A stretch of 34,598 bases of DNA from NCBI GenBank assembly GCA_013140705.1, contig JABFSH010000022.1:1-34598 (forward strand), given 5' to 3'. A program made the translations under genes and the position numbers. Positions within the stretch are counted from its first letter, which is position 1, and each line of letters starts with the position of its first letter. The notes under the pieces are model-generated. The model was not told the DNA's origin and searched no databases. It saw only the letters and a program-made list of their open reading frames with translations. Shown here in pieces: positions 10,748 to 19,031 of this stretch. The stretch is from Methylococcaceae bacterium (GTDB lineage: Bacteria > Pseudomonadota > Gammaproteobacteria > Methylococcales > Methylomonadaceae).

Positions 10748-11296
10748 TTACTCGTTGGGTTCTGCGTCTAATTCTTCGATACGCAAGTTGTGGTTGGTAT
10801 AAATGCAGATATCGGCAGCAATAATTAAAGAGCGTTCAACAATTTCGCGGGCGCTGAGATTTGTATTTTCCAGTAATGCGCGTGCGGCCGCTTGAGCAAA
10901 AGCGCCGCCTGAGCCAATGGCCATCAAGTCATATTCCGGTTCGATGACATCACCTGTTCCGGAAATAATCAGGGACGTTTTCGCGTCGGCGATCGTTAAC
11001 AAGGCTTCCAATTTGCGCAATGCACGGTCGGTTCGCCAGTCTTTTGCCATTTCAACGGCGGCACGCGTCAGATTACCCCGATTTTTTTCAAGCTTGCCTT
11101 CAAAATGTTCGAATAGGGTAAATGCATCAGCGGTTGCACCGGCAAAACCGGCGATGACTTTATCATGATATAGACGGCGTACTTTACGGGCATTGCCCTT
11201 CATGACCGTATTGCCTAAAGTGACCTGACCGTCTCCTCCAATGACGACTTTGTCGCCACGGCGAACGGAAAGTATGGTTGTTCCTCTAAAATTCAC
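10748..11296 (-). CDS. hslV: ATP-dependent protease peptidase subunit HslV
   Basis: Proteasome-type threonine peptidase of HslVU. The sequence begins [20 protein letters not shown]; removal of a five-residue leader would expose the catalytic Thr at residue 6. [13 protein letters not shown] and [15 protein letters not shown] follow, as in the family. The start is GTG at 11296, which makes the short leader normal in length. It is the first gene of the leftward operon that continues through hslU, DUF971, ubiE, ubiJ and ubiB. No heat-shock promoter could be identified with confidence. Confidence 0.96.
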   Translation of the reverse strand: MNFRGTTILSVRRGDKVVIGGDGQVTLGNTVMKGNARKVRRLYHDKVIAGFAGATADAFTLFEHFEGKLEKNRGNLTRAAVEMAKDWRTDRALRKLEALLTIADAKTSLIISGTGDVIEPEYDLMAIGSGGAFAQAAARALLENTNLSAREIVERSLIIAADICIYTNHNLRIEELDAEPNE

Positions 11297-11354
11297 TGTA
11301 AAATCCCAAAATTACGAAAACATCAGTGCAATTTTACATGGTATGGATTAACAA

Positions 11355-11393
11355 TGTGAGAAAAAATAAAAACATAAAGGCTTGAGTTAGCCT
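11355..11393 (-). terminator. Leftward terminator between pilZ and hslV
   Basis: On the minus strand a five-bp stem (aggct/agcct) with a six-base loop is followed by a long T-rich tract (tttatgtttttatttttt). It separates the PilZ gene from the hslV operon. The stem is short but the tract is strong. Confidence 0.55.
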
Positions 11394-11461
11394 GGAATAT
11401 GCATGCGCTGAACAAGTGTGCAATTCTATGTTTGGCAGTATTGGACGTAAAGGAAAGCTGC

Positions 11462-11484
11462 GTGTCCTGTTAAACAGGAAGCAC
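11462..11484 (-). terminator. Hairpin immediately after the pilZ stop
   Basis: A tcctgtt/aacagga stem with a one-base loop in the palindrome, extended by gtg/cac past a bulge. It starts right after the PilZ stop codon on the minus strand. There is no clear T run, so it may be an RNA 3'-end stabiliser rather than a full terminator. Confidence 0.35.
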
Positions 11485-11901
11485 TTATTTAAAGATTAAT
11501 TTTCGTTGTGTATCTAAAAGATAGTCGCCGAGGTCATTGCTGAGGCGATCAAATTTGATGCCATATTGATTTTCATGCGTTGTCGATCTTCGCACAATTT
11601 TGGCGGGAATTTTAAAAGTTTTGGAGTCTTCGAATATCAGTGTCAGTGTAATTTTTTTATTAAGCTTGAGTTTTTTATCGCTTGAAACCAAAACGCCTTT
11701 GCTACTGATGTCCATTAATTCGACGAGAATGTCATTGGAAAAGCGAAAACCGAAGTTGAACATACTAATTTTACAGACTGTCGCCGCAATGTCCTCTCTG
11801 ACATAACGCACAGCTATACGCTGGTTTTTCCACGTTACATCGGAAAAGTCCAGATCGTCCATCTTATCCCAGTCGTCTAAATCATTTTCAAAGTCAGTCA
11901 T
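11485..11901 (-). CDS. PilZ-domain protein, probable c-di-GMP receptor
   Basis: A 138-residue single-domain protein with an acidic N-terminal tail (about 25 residues). It carries both parts of the c-di-GMP-binding signature: RxxxR as RIAVR near residue 28 and DxSxxG as DISSKG near residue 64. The rest is predicted beta-rich, as in the PilZ barrel. It probably transmits cyclic-di-GMP signals to a partner not visible here. It is a stand-alone leftward gene with its own downstream hairpins, and it is divergent from the PQQ-associated cluster with about 160 bases between them. Confidence 0.82.
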   Translation of the reverse strand: MTDFENDLDDWDKMDDLDFSDVTWKNQRIAVRYVREDIAATVCKISMFNFGFRFSNDILVELMDISSKGVLVSSDKKLKLNKKITLTLIFEDSKTFKIPAKIVRRSTTHENQYGIKFDRLSNDLGDYLLDTQRKLIFK

Positions 11902-12061
11902 AAACTAGCAAATGCCATTGATTTTGGATAAATTGGTCTTAAGTATTGACTGTTATTGGATAAATTTCAAATGCCCATTAAAGATAATCTGAATCTAAAA
12001 CATTAAAAAAGTTGCGGAATCCGTTAAAATTAAAGTTTATGTTCTCAATTACTCGTGTGTC

Positions 12062-13261
12062 ATGATGCCATCAAGTAAGCAGTTTTTATGGATGTCGGTA
12101 AACCTTTTAGTGTTCCTTCAGCTGTTAGATTTACATTCTGCCTTTGCAGCCGGAAAACAGGTCATCACAATTGCCTATTTAACCCAGCAACAGACAAAAC
12201 AGGCGCCCCTGTCCAATCTGGATCCCTTTATAGACAATAAAGGGCTTCCGGGGGGTGAACTGGCAATTACGGATAACAATACCACCGGGCAATTTACCGG
12301 ACAGGAATTTGTGTTAAAAAAATTCATTGTGCCAAACAATGGCAATGCGGTTGACGTTTTCAGCAAAAGTATTCTTAATAAATATAACTTTGTGGTCAGC
12401 ATGCTGACCAAGACGGACTTGCTAAAAATTGCTGAAATGGCATCTGCAAAGCCGATGCTGGTTTTGGATGCGGCCACGCAGGATGATGACTTACGCAATG
12501 AACAGTGCCGTAGCAATATACTGCATGTGTTGCCCAGTCGTTCTATGCGCGCCGATGCGTTGGCTCAATACATGATGAAAAAACGCTGGACCCACTGGTT
12601 TCTGGTGATAGGTAACAAACCCGACGATCAGTTGTTCGCGAATGCGATCAAGCGCGCTGCAAAACGTTTTGGCATAAAAATAGTTGCGGAAAAAACCTGG
12701 GAACATACTTTCGACGCTAGACGCTCAGCCCAATCCGATGTAGCGGTATTCACTCAAACAGAGGAATATGATGTGTTGGTAGTCGCTGACGAGCAAGGTG
12801 AGTTTGGCGAATATCTGGATTACAGAACGTGGCTGCCCAGACCAGTCATCGGTACGCAGGGGCTCATTGCAACGGCCTGGCATCGAACGCATGAACAGTG
12901 GGGTGCCACTCAAATTCAAAACCGTTTCAAAGACCTGACCGGGCGTTGGATGGAAGAACAGGATTACGCAGCCTATCTGGCTGTGCGAGCCATTGGCGAA
13001 GCGGCTACCCGAACTCAATCGAAAGATGCTCAGCAAGTTAAAGACTATATGCTCGGTGAAAAATTTGCGTTACAGGGTTACAAAGGCGTGCCTCTGTCAT
13101 TTCGCCTCTGGGATGGGCAGTTGCGGCAGCCACTGTTATTGGCGGCACCTCGATCCTTGGTAGCTGTGGCGCCCATTGAAGGTTTTTTGCATCCAAAGAC
13201 CGAACTGGATACACTCGGGTATGATCAACCAGAATCAACATGTAAGATAAAAAAACAATGA
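12062..13261 (+). CDS. ABC transporter substrate-binding protein of the PQQ-alcohol system
   Basis: A periplasmic branched-chain-amino-acid-type binding protein of the family found with PQQ-dependent alcohol oxidation gene clusters. It has a signal peptide ending HSAFA (about residues 1-29). The mature part has typical two-lobe receptor segments, including VLDAATQDDDLRNEQC near residue 135 and HVLPSRSMRADALAQYM near residue 156. The first of two tandem ATG codons is used. It is the first of four genes that overlap by ATGA, so the cluster is tightly co-translated. What it binds is unknown. The family link is by recognition, not search. Confidence 0.82.
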   Translation: MMPSSKQFLWMSVNLLVFLQLLDLHSAFAAGKQVITIAYLTQQQTKQAPLSNLDPFIDNKGLPGGELAITDNNTTGQFTGQEFVLKKFIVPNNGNAVDVFSKSILNKYNFVVSMLTKTDLLKIAEMASAKPMLVLDAATQDDDLRNEQCRSNILHVLPSRSMRADALAQYMMKKRWTHWFLVIGNKPDDQLFANAIKRAAKRFGIKIVAEKTWEHTFDARRSAQSDVAVFTQTEEYDVLVVADEQGEFGEYLDYRTWLPRPVIGTQGLIATAWHRTHEQWGATQIQNRFKDLTGRWMEEQDYAAYLAVRAIGEAATRTQSKDAQQVKDYMLGEKFALQGYKGVPLSFRLWDGQLRQPLLLAAPRSLVAVAPIEGFLHPKTELDTLGYDQPESTCKIKKQ

Positions 13262-14217
13262 ATAAATATAACTTGATTTTATTATTGGCCGTACTCAGCA
13301 CGGTTACGCGGGCAGAAACTGTGTTTGTTACCCTGGAAAAAGATAATGCGCTAGCGGTTGTTGATCCAATCGCAGGACAATTAATTAAAACGATTAATGT
13401 CGGCCAACGTCCCAGAGGCATTGCTATAAGTCCGGACAATAAAAAACTGTTTATTGCAACCAGCGACGACAATACCATTAAGGTTTTTGACGCTGAAACG
13501 CTCAAGGAATTAACAAAACTTCCATCCGGCGACGACCCCGAAACCTTTGCGTTGAATCCCAAGGCTGACAGGCTCTATGTCTCCAATGAGGATGACAGCA
13601 TGGTGACAGTTCTCGATATTGCCAAGAAAAAAGCAATCAAACAGATTAAAGTCGGCGTTGAACCGGAAGGTATTGCGGTGAGCCCTGATAATCACTGGGT
13701 AATCAGTGCTTCTGAAACAACCAATATGTTGCATTGGATCGACATCAAGTCGGGCACCATTGTGGAAAATACCTTGGTTGATCCGCGCCCGCGTGCCGTC
13801 AACTTCACTATGGATAGTCAGCAGGCATGGGCGACTTCGGAAATGGCAGGAACGCTAACTATTCTGGATACACAATCCAAAAAAATCATCAAGACTATCC
13901 ATTTTGCCATTCCCGGGGTGACGAATGACACGATTCAGCCGGTAGGCATCGCGATTGATAATAAAAGACAACGTGGCTATGTTGCACTGGGACCTGCCAA
14001 CCGGGTAGCCGTTATCAACGCGCAAACTTATGAAGTGGAGAGTTATTTATTAGTGGGCCAACGGGTCTGGAATCTGGCGTTTTCTCCTGATCAAAAAAGG
14101 CTCTATACGACCAACGGTGTCAGCAATGACATATCCATTATCGACCTGGAGTCGCAAAAAGTGACTAAATCGATTGCCGTGGGAACTTATCCCTGGGGAG
14201 TTGCGGTCAAGCCATGA
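13258..14217 (+). CDS. YVTN beta-propeller protein of the PQQ-alcohol system
   Basis: An exported 319-residue seven-bladed propeller. A signal peptide (MNKYNLILLLAVLSTVTRA) is followed by repeated blades with the pattern GxxPxGIAxSPDxxxxxxA. Clear copies are GQRPRGIAISPDNKK, GVEPEGIAVSPDNH and GTYPWGVAVKP, with LYVSNEDDSMVTVLD as an internal blade strand. Such proteins accompany PQQ-dependent catabolic clusters and are thought to act in the periplasm, possibly handling quinoprotein or cofactor, but their function is not proven. It overlaps the preceding and following genes by four bases (ATGA). Confidence 0.85.
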   Translation: MNKYNLILLLAVLSTVTRAETVFVTLEKDNALAVVDPIAGQLIKTINVGQRPRGIAISPDNKKLFIATSDDNTIKVFDAETLKELTKLPSGDDPETFALNPKADRLYVSNEDDSMVTVLDIAKKKAIKQIKVGVEPEGIAVSPDNHWVISASETTNMLHWIDIKSGTIVENTLVDPRPRAVNFTMDSQQAWATSEMAGTLTILDTQSKKIIKTIHFAIPGVTNDTIQPVGIAIDNKRQRGYVALGPANRVAVINAQTYEVESYLLVGQRVWNLAFSPDQKRLYTTNGVSNDISIIDLESQKVTKSIAVGTYPWGVAVKP

Positions 14218-14951
14218 AGTCCAATGCCCTGACTATAAATGATCTCAGTTTTTCCTACGGCGGCAAAAAAGCGCTGGATCAGGTCAGTTTTTCTGTCGAA
14301 ACAGGAAGCTGCACGCTTTTGTTAGGACCTAATGGCGCGGGTAAAAGCACCTTATTTTCTTTAATTACCCGATTGTATGATACGCGCGACGGACGTATAG
14401 AGTTGTGTGGCTATGAGATCAAACAGGACACTCGAAAAGCCCTGGCAAAATTAGGTGTCGTGTTCCAGCAAACGACGCTGGATTTAGATCTGACAGTACT
14501 TCAGAATTTACGCTACCATACTGCCTTACATGGACTGTCGCGCAAGGTGGCGACGCAACGAATCCAGCAGGAACTGGAGCGTCTTGATATGTACGAGCGG
14601 CGTTTTGAAAAGATTCGTCAACTGAACGGAGGCCATAGACGGCGCGTTGAAATAGCCAGAGCCTTATTGCACCAGCCGTCCTTGCTACTGTTAGACGAAC
14701 CTACGGTTGGCCTGGATGTGCCCAGTCGGCAGAGCATCGTTGACTATGTACATCGTCTGGCGAGCGAAGAAAATATCGCGGTGCTATGGGCCAGCCATTT
14801 GATTGATGAAATTTATCCAGAAGATCGGTTGATCGTATTGCACAAAGGCAAAATTAAGGCTAAAGGCGCCATTGATGAAGTTTTGACATTCACTGAGACC
14901 GCGACGATAAAAGATGCTTTTTTCACTTTAACGCAGGGAGAACAAGCATGA
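14214..14951 (+). CDS. ABC transporter ATP-binding protein of the PQQ-alcohol system
   Basis: A 245-residue cytoplasmic ATPase subunit. Walker A is GPNGAGKS near residue 38, Walker B is LLLLDEPTVGLD near residue 158, and the switch histidine is in WASHLIDE near residue 186. The signature motif reads LNGGHRRRVEIARA instead of the usual LSGGQ. This deviation may be characteristic of the family. It pairs with the ABC-2 permease encoded next. The transported compound is unknown. It is translationally coupled to genes on both sides by ATGA overlaps. Confidence 0.9.
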   Translation: MKSNALTINDLSFSYGGKKALDQVSFSVETGSCTLLLGPNGAGKSTLFSLITRLYDTRDGRIELCGYEIKQDTRKALAKLGVVFQQTTLDLDLTVLQNLRYHTALHGLSRKVATQRIQQELERLDMYERRFEKIRQLNGGHRRRVEIARALLHQPSLLLLDEPTVGLDVPSRQSIVDYVHRLASEENIAVLWASHLIDEIYPEDRLIVLHKGKIKAKGAIDEVLTFTETATIKDAFFTLTQGEQA

Positions 14952-15751
14952 GGATCATCCATTATTGGCGTGCAATGTGGGGTATTGTCTGGCGCGAATG
15001 CTGGCGTTTTGTTACCCAGCGTGAACGGTTTATTTCTGCGCTGGTCAGACCGCTGGTCTGGTTATTTATTTTCGCGGCTGGTTTCAGGTCGGCGCTTGGA
15101 CTTGCCATCACCCCCCCCTACGAAACATACATACTCTACGAAGTCTATATAACACCGGGCTTAATTGGTATGATCCAGCTCTTTAATGGGATGCAGAGTT
15201 CATTGTCGATGGTTTATGACAGGGAAATGGGTAGCATGCGCATTCTCTTGGTGTGTCCATTGCCGCGCTGGTTTTTACTGCTCAGTAAATTATTGGCGGG
15301 TACGGCCGTCTCTATTTTACAAGTCTATGTATTTTTGGCTATCGCCAGGTTGTATGACATTGAAGCGTCTTGGCAGGGCTATTTGTCGGTATTGCCTGCA
15401 CTCATACTATCCGGGTTAATGTTGGGCGCATTGGGATTGTTGTTATCATCATTTATCAAGCAACTTGAGAACTTTGCAGGCGTTATGAATTTTGTGATTT
15501 TCCCGATGTTTTTTATGTCGACAGCACTTTATCCTCTATGGAAGCTTAAGGAATCTAGTGCCTTGCTTCATGATCTGGCTCACTACAACCCCTTTTCTCA
15601 AGCTGTTGAATTGACCCGATTTGCTTTGTATGGTCAGTTTAACCAATACGCCTTTATTTATACTTTTTTGGCGTTTTTCATTTTTATGACAATGGCGATC
15701 ATTGGCTATAATCCTTCCAAGGGCATGATGATAAGAAAGGGGGGGTCTTAA
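14948..15751 (+). CDS. ABC-2 type permease of the PQQ-alcohol system
   Basis: A 267-residue inner-membrane permease with about six hydrophobic segments. The ABC-2 family region YDREMGSMRILLVCPLP is near residue 90, and VIFPMFFMSTALYPLW is near residue 178. ABC-2 permeases usually export, so this cluster may export something or help assemble an exported quinoprotein; that is inference. It ends the four-gene overlapping unit. No PQQ dehydrogenase gene lies beside it in this window. Confidence 0.88.
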   Translation: MRIIHYWRAMWGIVWRECWRFVTQRERFISALVRPLVWLFIFAAGFRSALGLAITPPYETYILYEVYITPGLIGMIQLFNGMQSSLSMVYDREMGSMRILLVCPLPRWFLLLSKLLAGTAVSILQVYVFLAIARLYDIEASWQGYLSVLPALILSGLMLGALGLLLSSFIKQLENFAGVMNFVIFPMFFMSTALYPLWKLKESSALLHDLAHYNPFSQAVELTRFALYGQFNQYAFIYTFLAFFIFMTMAIIGYNPSKGMMIRKGGS

Positions 15752-15934
15752 TGCAAAATCGCCCCTTCTTACCAAGATGCCGCATTGACAAGACTTCAAG
15801 CAACCGGGATTGGCTCAGGCTCTTTGAGTCATCATGTCTTATACTGTGTCGCCGGTTGTTGATAATGTTTTGCTTGGAATGGTTCAGGAACTCGTTAATT
15901 TAATTAAAAGAACCACAATAAATTCGGTGTTCAT

Positions 15935-17515
15935 TTGAAAAGCTCTTACTATCTGGTTATCCCAAAGCAACAGGATGATCCACAACGCTTAAGAGATTTT
16001 GAAGCCAGAGCGTTGCAGCCATGGATTGACGAATTGCCTACAGCCAATCCAGGGTTAGCTACGCGGCTAATTCACGATTTTATAGTCGAACTCAACAGCA
16101 TCCATATGAGCCCTCAGTTGCGGATCGATGCGCTTGAACTATTAAGGCCCAGTGTTATTGTCATCGAAGATTATCTTCGGGACCGGCTTATCAAAACTGG
16201 ATTTCCGAAAGAAGAAAATTACATCAAAATTTTGAATGTATTGGCTTCAATCGAAAGATCATTCACGATTGGTTACTGGATGGTGCTAAAGGAACTCACG
16301 CAACGCAATATTAGTTGGTTGCAGGGTAAAAATGTAGCAGTGGCTATCCAGCGAACCATTAAGGGGCTTAGTAGCGTGGTAATTAGCCATTTTTTAATGG
16401 GAATGCCTGTGCCGGATTGGGTATGGATAGATTTACATTCGCTTTATAGACTCAGTGTAAAGATAAAAAAAGATACGGCAAAGGTAGAAAATGATTTATT
16501 CCAGGCCAATAAGTTCAGCACCCCGGAAGATTGTTATCGTCAGGTGCTTATGCTGAGTCTTGCTAATCCAACAGGATTAATGCAAAAGGAAATACTTTTA
16601 GTCTATTCGTTTATCGAAGTGATAGGTCCATTCGTTACTCTAAAAAGCGAACCGATTTCTAATCAGGATCGCCAGTGTGTGGTTTTGACCGATGAAGATC
16701 AGCCGCCGTATTTCCAGTCTGAGGCCGACAATTCGTCGGATTCGTCCAGGTTATATCTGGATTTTACGAAGTTATATTCCGTTCTTGAAAATAAGGAAAA
16801 GCTGACTTACACCCTTGAGGGTCGTTTTAGTTCCAGTTACTCTTTTTTAAACGATGATGAGAAACCTTCAATTGAATTGCTGGATTATCTCTTTCAGAGA
16901 TGGGCTGGTATACCCTTGCAAGGGGCACCTTTGTTCAGTGACCGATTGGATAGATACATGACTATTGGTTTAGTGTCTACATTTGACCTGCAAAATTCAT
17001 TGATGCATACGGCTCACGAAAATGAATTGGAATTTGTCGTGCAATCCGAATCGGATAGGTTGTTATCCTGTGTATTCAAGAAAACTGGCGTATTGTCTGT
17101 CGGTAGTATGGTTAGTTTTAGAAAAGTTGATAAACAGGATAATTACCGCTTAATCGGTATTGTCGACAAGCTTGAAGTAACCAAGCAAAATCAAAAAATT
17201 AATTTTGGTATCCATCTGCTTACGGCCCAGTCACTCTCTGTGACCTATCTACCGTTGTATGCCTCAAAGGACGATGCTCCGCAAAAAGCACTCTTTTATA
17301 CATCAAGCAAAATGGGAGGCGGCAACTACATAGCCACGGACAATTTTATATTAAAAGACGAGGATATTATTCGCCTGTATATAAGCAACGAAAATTTCCC
17401 CGTTGTATTGAGAAATAAAAAAAATATCGGTTTAGGCTACTGGCAATTTACATGCTCAAGAATTTCAGAGAGAGAACAGTCAGTGCAACCGCAAAAAGGC
17501 TATGATTTTATTTAG
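15935..17515 (+). CDS. Uncharacterised protein with possible degenerate PilZ-like C-terminus
   Basis: A 526-residue cytoplasmic protein starting at TTG. Residues 1-330 are mostly helical, with no motif I recognise. The C-terminal third (about residues 370-470), including VGSMVSFRKVDKQDNYRLI and KINFGIHLLTAQS, has the beta-strand pattern of PilZ-like barrels but lacks the RxxxR and DxSxxG residues. If right, it would be a large regulatory protein related to c-di-GMP receptors that may have lost ligand binding. There is no other gene in the unit and no membrane segment. Confidence 0.7.
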   Translation: MKSSYYLVIPKQQDDPQRLRDFEARALQPWIDELPTANPGLATRLIHDFIVELNSIHMSPQLRIDALELLRPSVIVIEDYLRDRLIKTGFPKEENYIKILNVLASIERSFTIGYWMVLKELTQRNISWLQGKNVAVAIQRTIKGLSSVVISHFLMGMPVPDWVWIDLHSLYRLSVKIKKDTAKVENDLFQANKFSTPEDCYRQVLMLSLANPTGLMQKEILLVYSFIEVIGPFVTLKSEPISNQDRQCVVLTDEDQPPYFQSEADNSSDSSRLYLDFTKLYSVLENKEKLTYTLEGRFSSSYSFLNDDEKPSIELLDYLFQRWAGIPLQGAPLFSDRLDRYMTIGLVSTFDLQNSLMHTAHENELEFVVQSESDRLLSCVFKKTGVLSVGSMVSFRKVDKQDNYRLIGIVDKLEVTKQNQKINFGIHLLTAQSLSVTYLPLYASKDDAPQKALFYTSSKMGGGNYIATDNFILKDEDIIRLYISNENFPVVLRNKKNIGLGYWQFTCSRISEREQSVQPQKGYDFI

Positions 17516-17520
17516 TCAGT

Positions 17521-17565
17521 CAATCGCCGATGGAATTGCTCTATGCGATTGCATTCAATTTTTAT
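17521..17565 (+). terminator. Possible terminator after the 526-residue protein
   Basis: caatcgc at 17521-17527 and gcgattg at 17545-17551 form a seven-bp stem with a 17-base loop, followed by a T-rich run (tttttatt). The large loop makes it weak. Confidence 0.35.
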
Positions 17566-17798
17566 TCATTTCAATCGCTCGAAAGCACTTGAAAAGTTTT
17601 TTCATCGTGGTAACTTGGTATATTAAGCGGGCAAATGTCTATATACTGGTCGCTTATGAAATTGTGATTGCCAATTAAATGATAGGGAGTTTACTTGAGG
17701 CGACAGTCTATCGGTGTCCGTTTGACCAATAGAATTTGTCGGGTTGAGTAAAGCTTTAACAAAATATAATAAAAACAACATAGTCGTGAGGATGAGAT

Positions 17799-18281
17799 AT
17801 GAGTAATGAAGAAAATGCAAAGCAAGCGATAGAATCGACTCAAAAATTTGTCGGTAACACACTCTCTTTATTAAAGGATTTAAAAGAGAAGAATCCAAAA
17901 GTGTTCTTTGGCGGTATTGGAGGAATCGCCGTTTTGTTGCTCATCATGTTGGCGAGCGGCGGAGATAACAAACCGCCACTTCAGGGGCCGGCAATCAAAA
18001 ATCTTGTAATCGGGCAGCAATATGTTTTAAAGAGTGCTAACAGCTATGATTCGGCTTCAACAGTTCGTCTGGTTTCGGTGCCTGGCGCCCTGGCAGCCTA
18101 TGATGATTCCGAAGAAGCTGATAGAAATGGAGCTTGCCAGCATATGGCTCAGGGAACTAAAGTAACCGCACTTGAGTTCCAGGATTTCGCGGGAAAGAAG
18201 AATGCTTTTGTTAAAGTCAAAATGTTAGATGGTGAGTGTAAAGATAATGAAGGCTGGGCTTTAGCAATTGATATCCAGTAA
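17799..18281 (+). CDS. Uncharacterised single-pass membrane protein
   Basis: A 160-residue protein. The N-terminal 35 residues are charged and amphipathic (cytoplasmic), followed by one membrane helix (about residues 37-57, FFGGIGGIAVLLLIMLASGG). The C-terminal domain of about 100 residues lies on the far side and contains two cysteines (NGACQHM and DGECKDNEG) that may form a disulfide. This part resembles a small SH3-like beta-barrel with a repeating VxxLEF/VKVKML pattern. The ribosome site gaggatgag lies just before the ATG. I do not recognise the family. It is followed by tRNA-Gly about 60 bases downstream. Confidence 0.75.
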   Translation: MSNEENAKQAIESTQKFVGNTLSLLKDLKEKNPKVFFGGIGGIAVLLLIMLASGGDNKPPLQGPAIKNLVIGQQYVLKSANSYDSASTVRLVSVPGALAAYDDSEEADRNGACQHMAQGTKVTALEFQDFAGKKNAFVKVKMLDGECKDNEGWALAIDIQ

Positions 18282-18338
18282 GTGAAATATGTTGACGATA
18301 TGGAAATATGACTTATAATATTCAGGATAATTTCAAGT

Positions 18339-18413
18339 GCGGGAATAGCTCAGTGGTAGAGCACAACCTTGCCAAGGTTGGGGTCGCGAGTTCGAATCTC
18401 GTTTCCCGCTCCA
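18339..18413 (+). tRNA. tRNA-Gly (GCC)
   Basis: A full cloverleaf. The acceptor stem is GCGGGAA/TTCCCGC, the D-arm GCTC/GAGC, the anticodon stem CAACC/GGTTG with loop TTGCCAA (anticodon GCC), and the T-arm is closed around TTCGAAT. CCA is encoded. Confidence 0.97.
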
Positions 18414-18424
18414 ATTAATAAATT

Positions 18425-18451
18425 AAAGCCGCGTAACCTCGCGGCTTTTTT
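18425..18451 (+). terminator. Terminator between the two tRNA genes
   Basis: A perfect nine-bp stem (aaagccgcg/cgcggcttt) with a six-base loop and a T run. It implies tRNA-Gly and tRNA-Cys are not one simple transcript, unless it is read through. Confidence 0.85.
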
Positions 18452-18464
18452 ATTTCTTTTGTAT

Positions 18465-18538
18465 GGCTGCGTAGCAAAATGGTTATGCAGTGGCCTGCAA
18501 AGCCATCTACGCCGGTTCGATTCCGGCCGCAGCCTCCA
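18465..18538 (+). tRNA. tRNA-Cys (GCA)
   Basis: The acceptor stem is GGCTGCG/CGCAGCC, the anticodon loop CTGCAAA (anticodon GCA), and the T-arm carries GTTCGATTC. CCA is encoded, discriminator T. It starts 52 bases after tRNA-Gly. Confidence 0.96.
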
Positions 18539-18555
18539 TAATTATAAATAAATTC

Positions 18556-18579
18556 AGCCGCTTATATCAGTGGCTTTTT
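18556..18579 (+). terminator. Terminator after tRNA-Cys
   Basis: A six-bp stem (agccgc/gtggct, one G-T pair) with an eight-base loop, followed by five T. It is a modest but well-placed terminator. Confidence 0.65.
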
Positions 18580-18580
18580 A

Positions 18581-18700
18581 TTGGCTTTCACCGGTATCTT
18601 CGATGATAACAATGCGCTCTGTCGGATCGAAACCACCATCGCGTTGATGATGGCGTTGACCAACGTGGTTTTACCGGAACTCAATAGCTTGCGGTAATGA
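18581..18700 (-). pseudogene. Fragment of a TrbB/VirB11-type conjugation ATPase gene
   Basis: On the minus strand this stretch translates to SSGKTTLVNAIINAM and then, one frame over, to DPTERIVIIEDTGES. These are the P-loop region and the following conserved block of TrbB-type conjugative-transfer ATPases (usually GSGKTTLVNAII and ERIVIIEDTGE). The order and spacing fit TrbB, but a frameshift separates the halves and no further coding sequence continues either side, so it is a dead remnant of about 40 codons. The TrbA-like regulator gene lies upstream on the same strand (19032-19397), as trbA precedes trbB on IncP-type plasmids. Confidence 0.65.
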
Positions 18701-18752
18701 GATTCTACGCTTAATAACGATATAACGAAAATATTATTGTAAACGACGGGCT

Positions 18753-18993
18753 AAAAAGTTTTCCTGATTACGTACAAGCTTCAGCTGAAGTGAAAACGAT
18801 AAATTTCCCCAGCGGCGTCACCTCGGCATGGATTTCCGGGGTCTAGGCTACACGGATGTAAACCCAGTGATTAGCATTGCCGACGTATCACATCCCTGTG
18901 TTCTAGATACCGGCAATCCATGCCAACGGTATGACGGCTACTTGAAATTTTGCTATTTCTACTGAAAGTTATACGTAATCAGGAAAGTTTTTA
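18753..18993. repeat. 241-bp element with inverted ends and an internal long palindrome
   Basis: The outer ends share tttcctgattacgta (18760-18774) and its reverse complement tacgtaatcaggaaa (18972-18986), flanked by A/T runs. Nested inside, from about 18817 to 18945, is an imperfect palindrome whose arms include ggcatggatttccgg and ccggcaatccatgcc (at about 18831 and 18921), extended by gcggcgtca and tgacggc. It encodes nothing. The structure is that of a non-autonomous, MITE-like element or a nested pair of repeats. It sits between the TrbA-like gene and the trbB fragment. Confidence 0.65.
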
Positions 18994-19031
18994 TCAGTGT
19001 TATTTATCAGGACAGGAATAGAAAGGCCAAA

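Noticed and set aside
18369-18551. Rightward 60-residue frame across the tRNA genes
   Set aside because: It is made of tRNA-Gly and tRNA-Cys sequence and the terminator between them.
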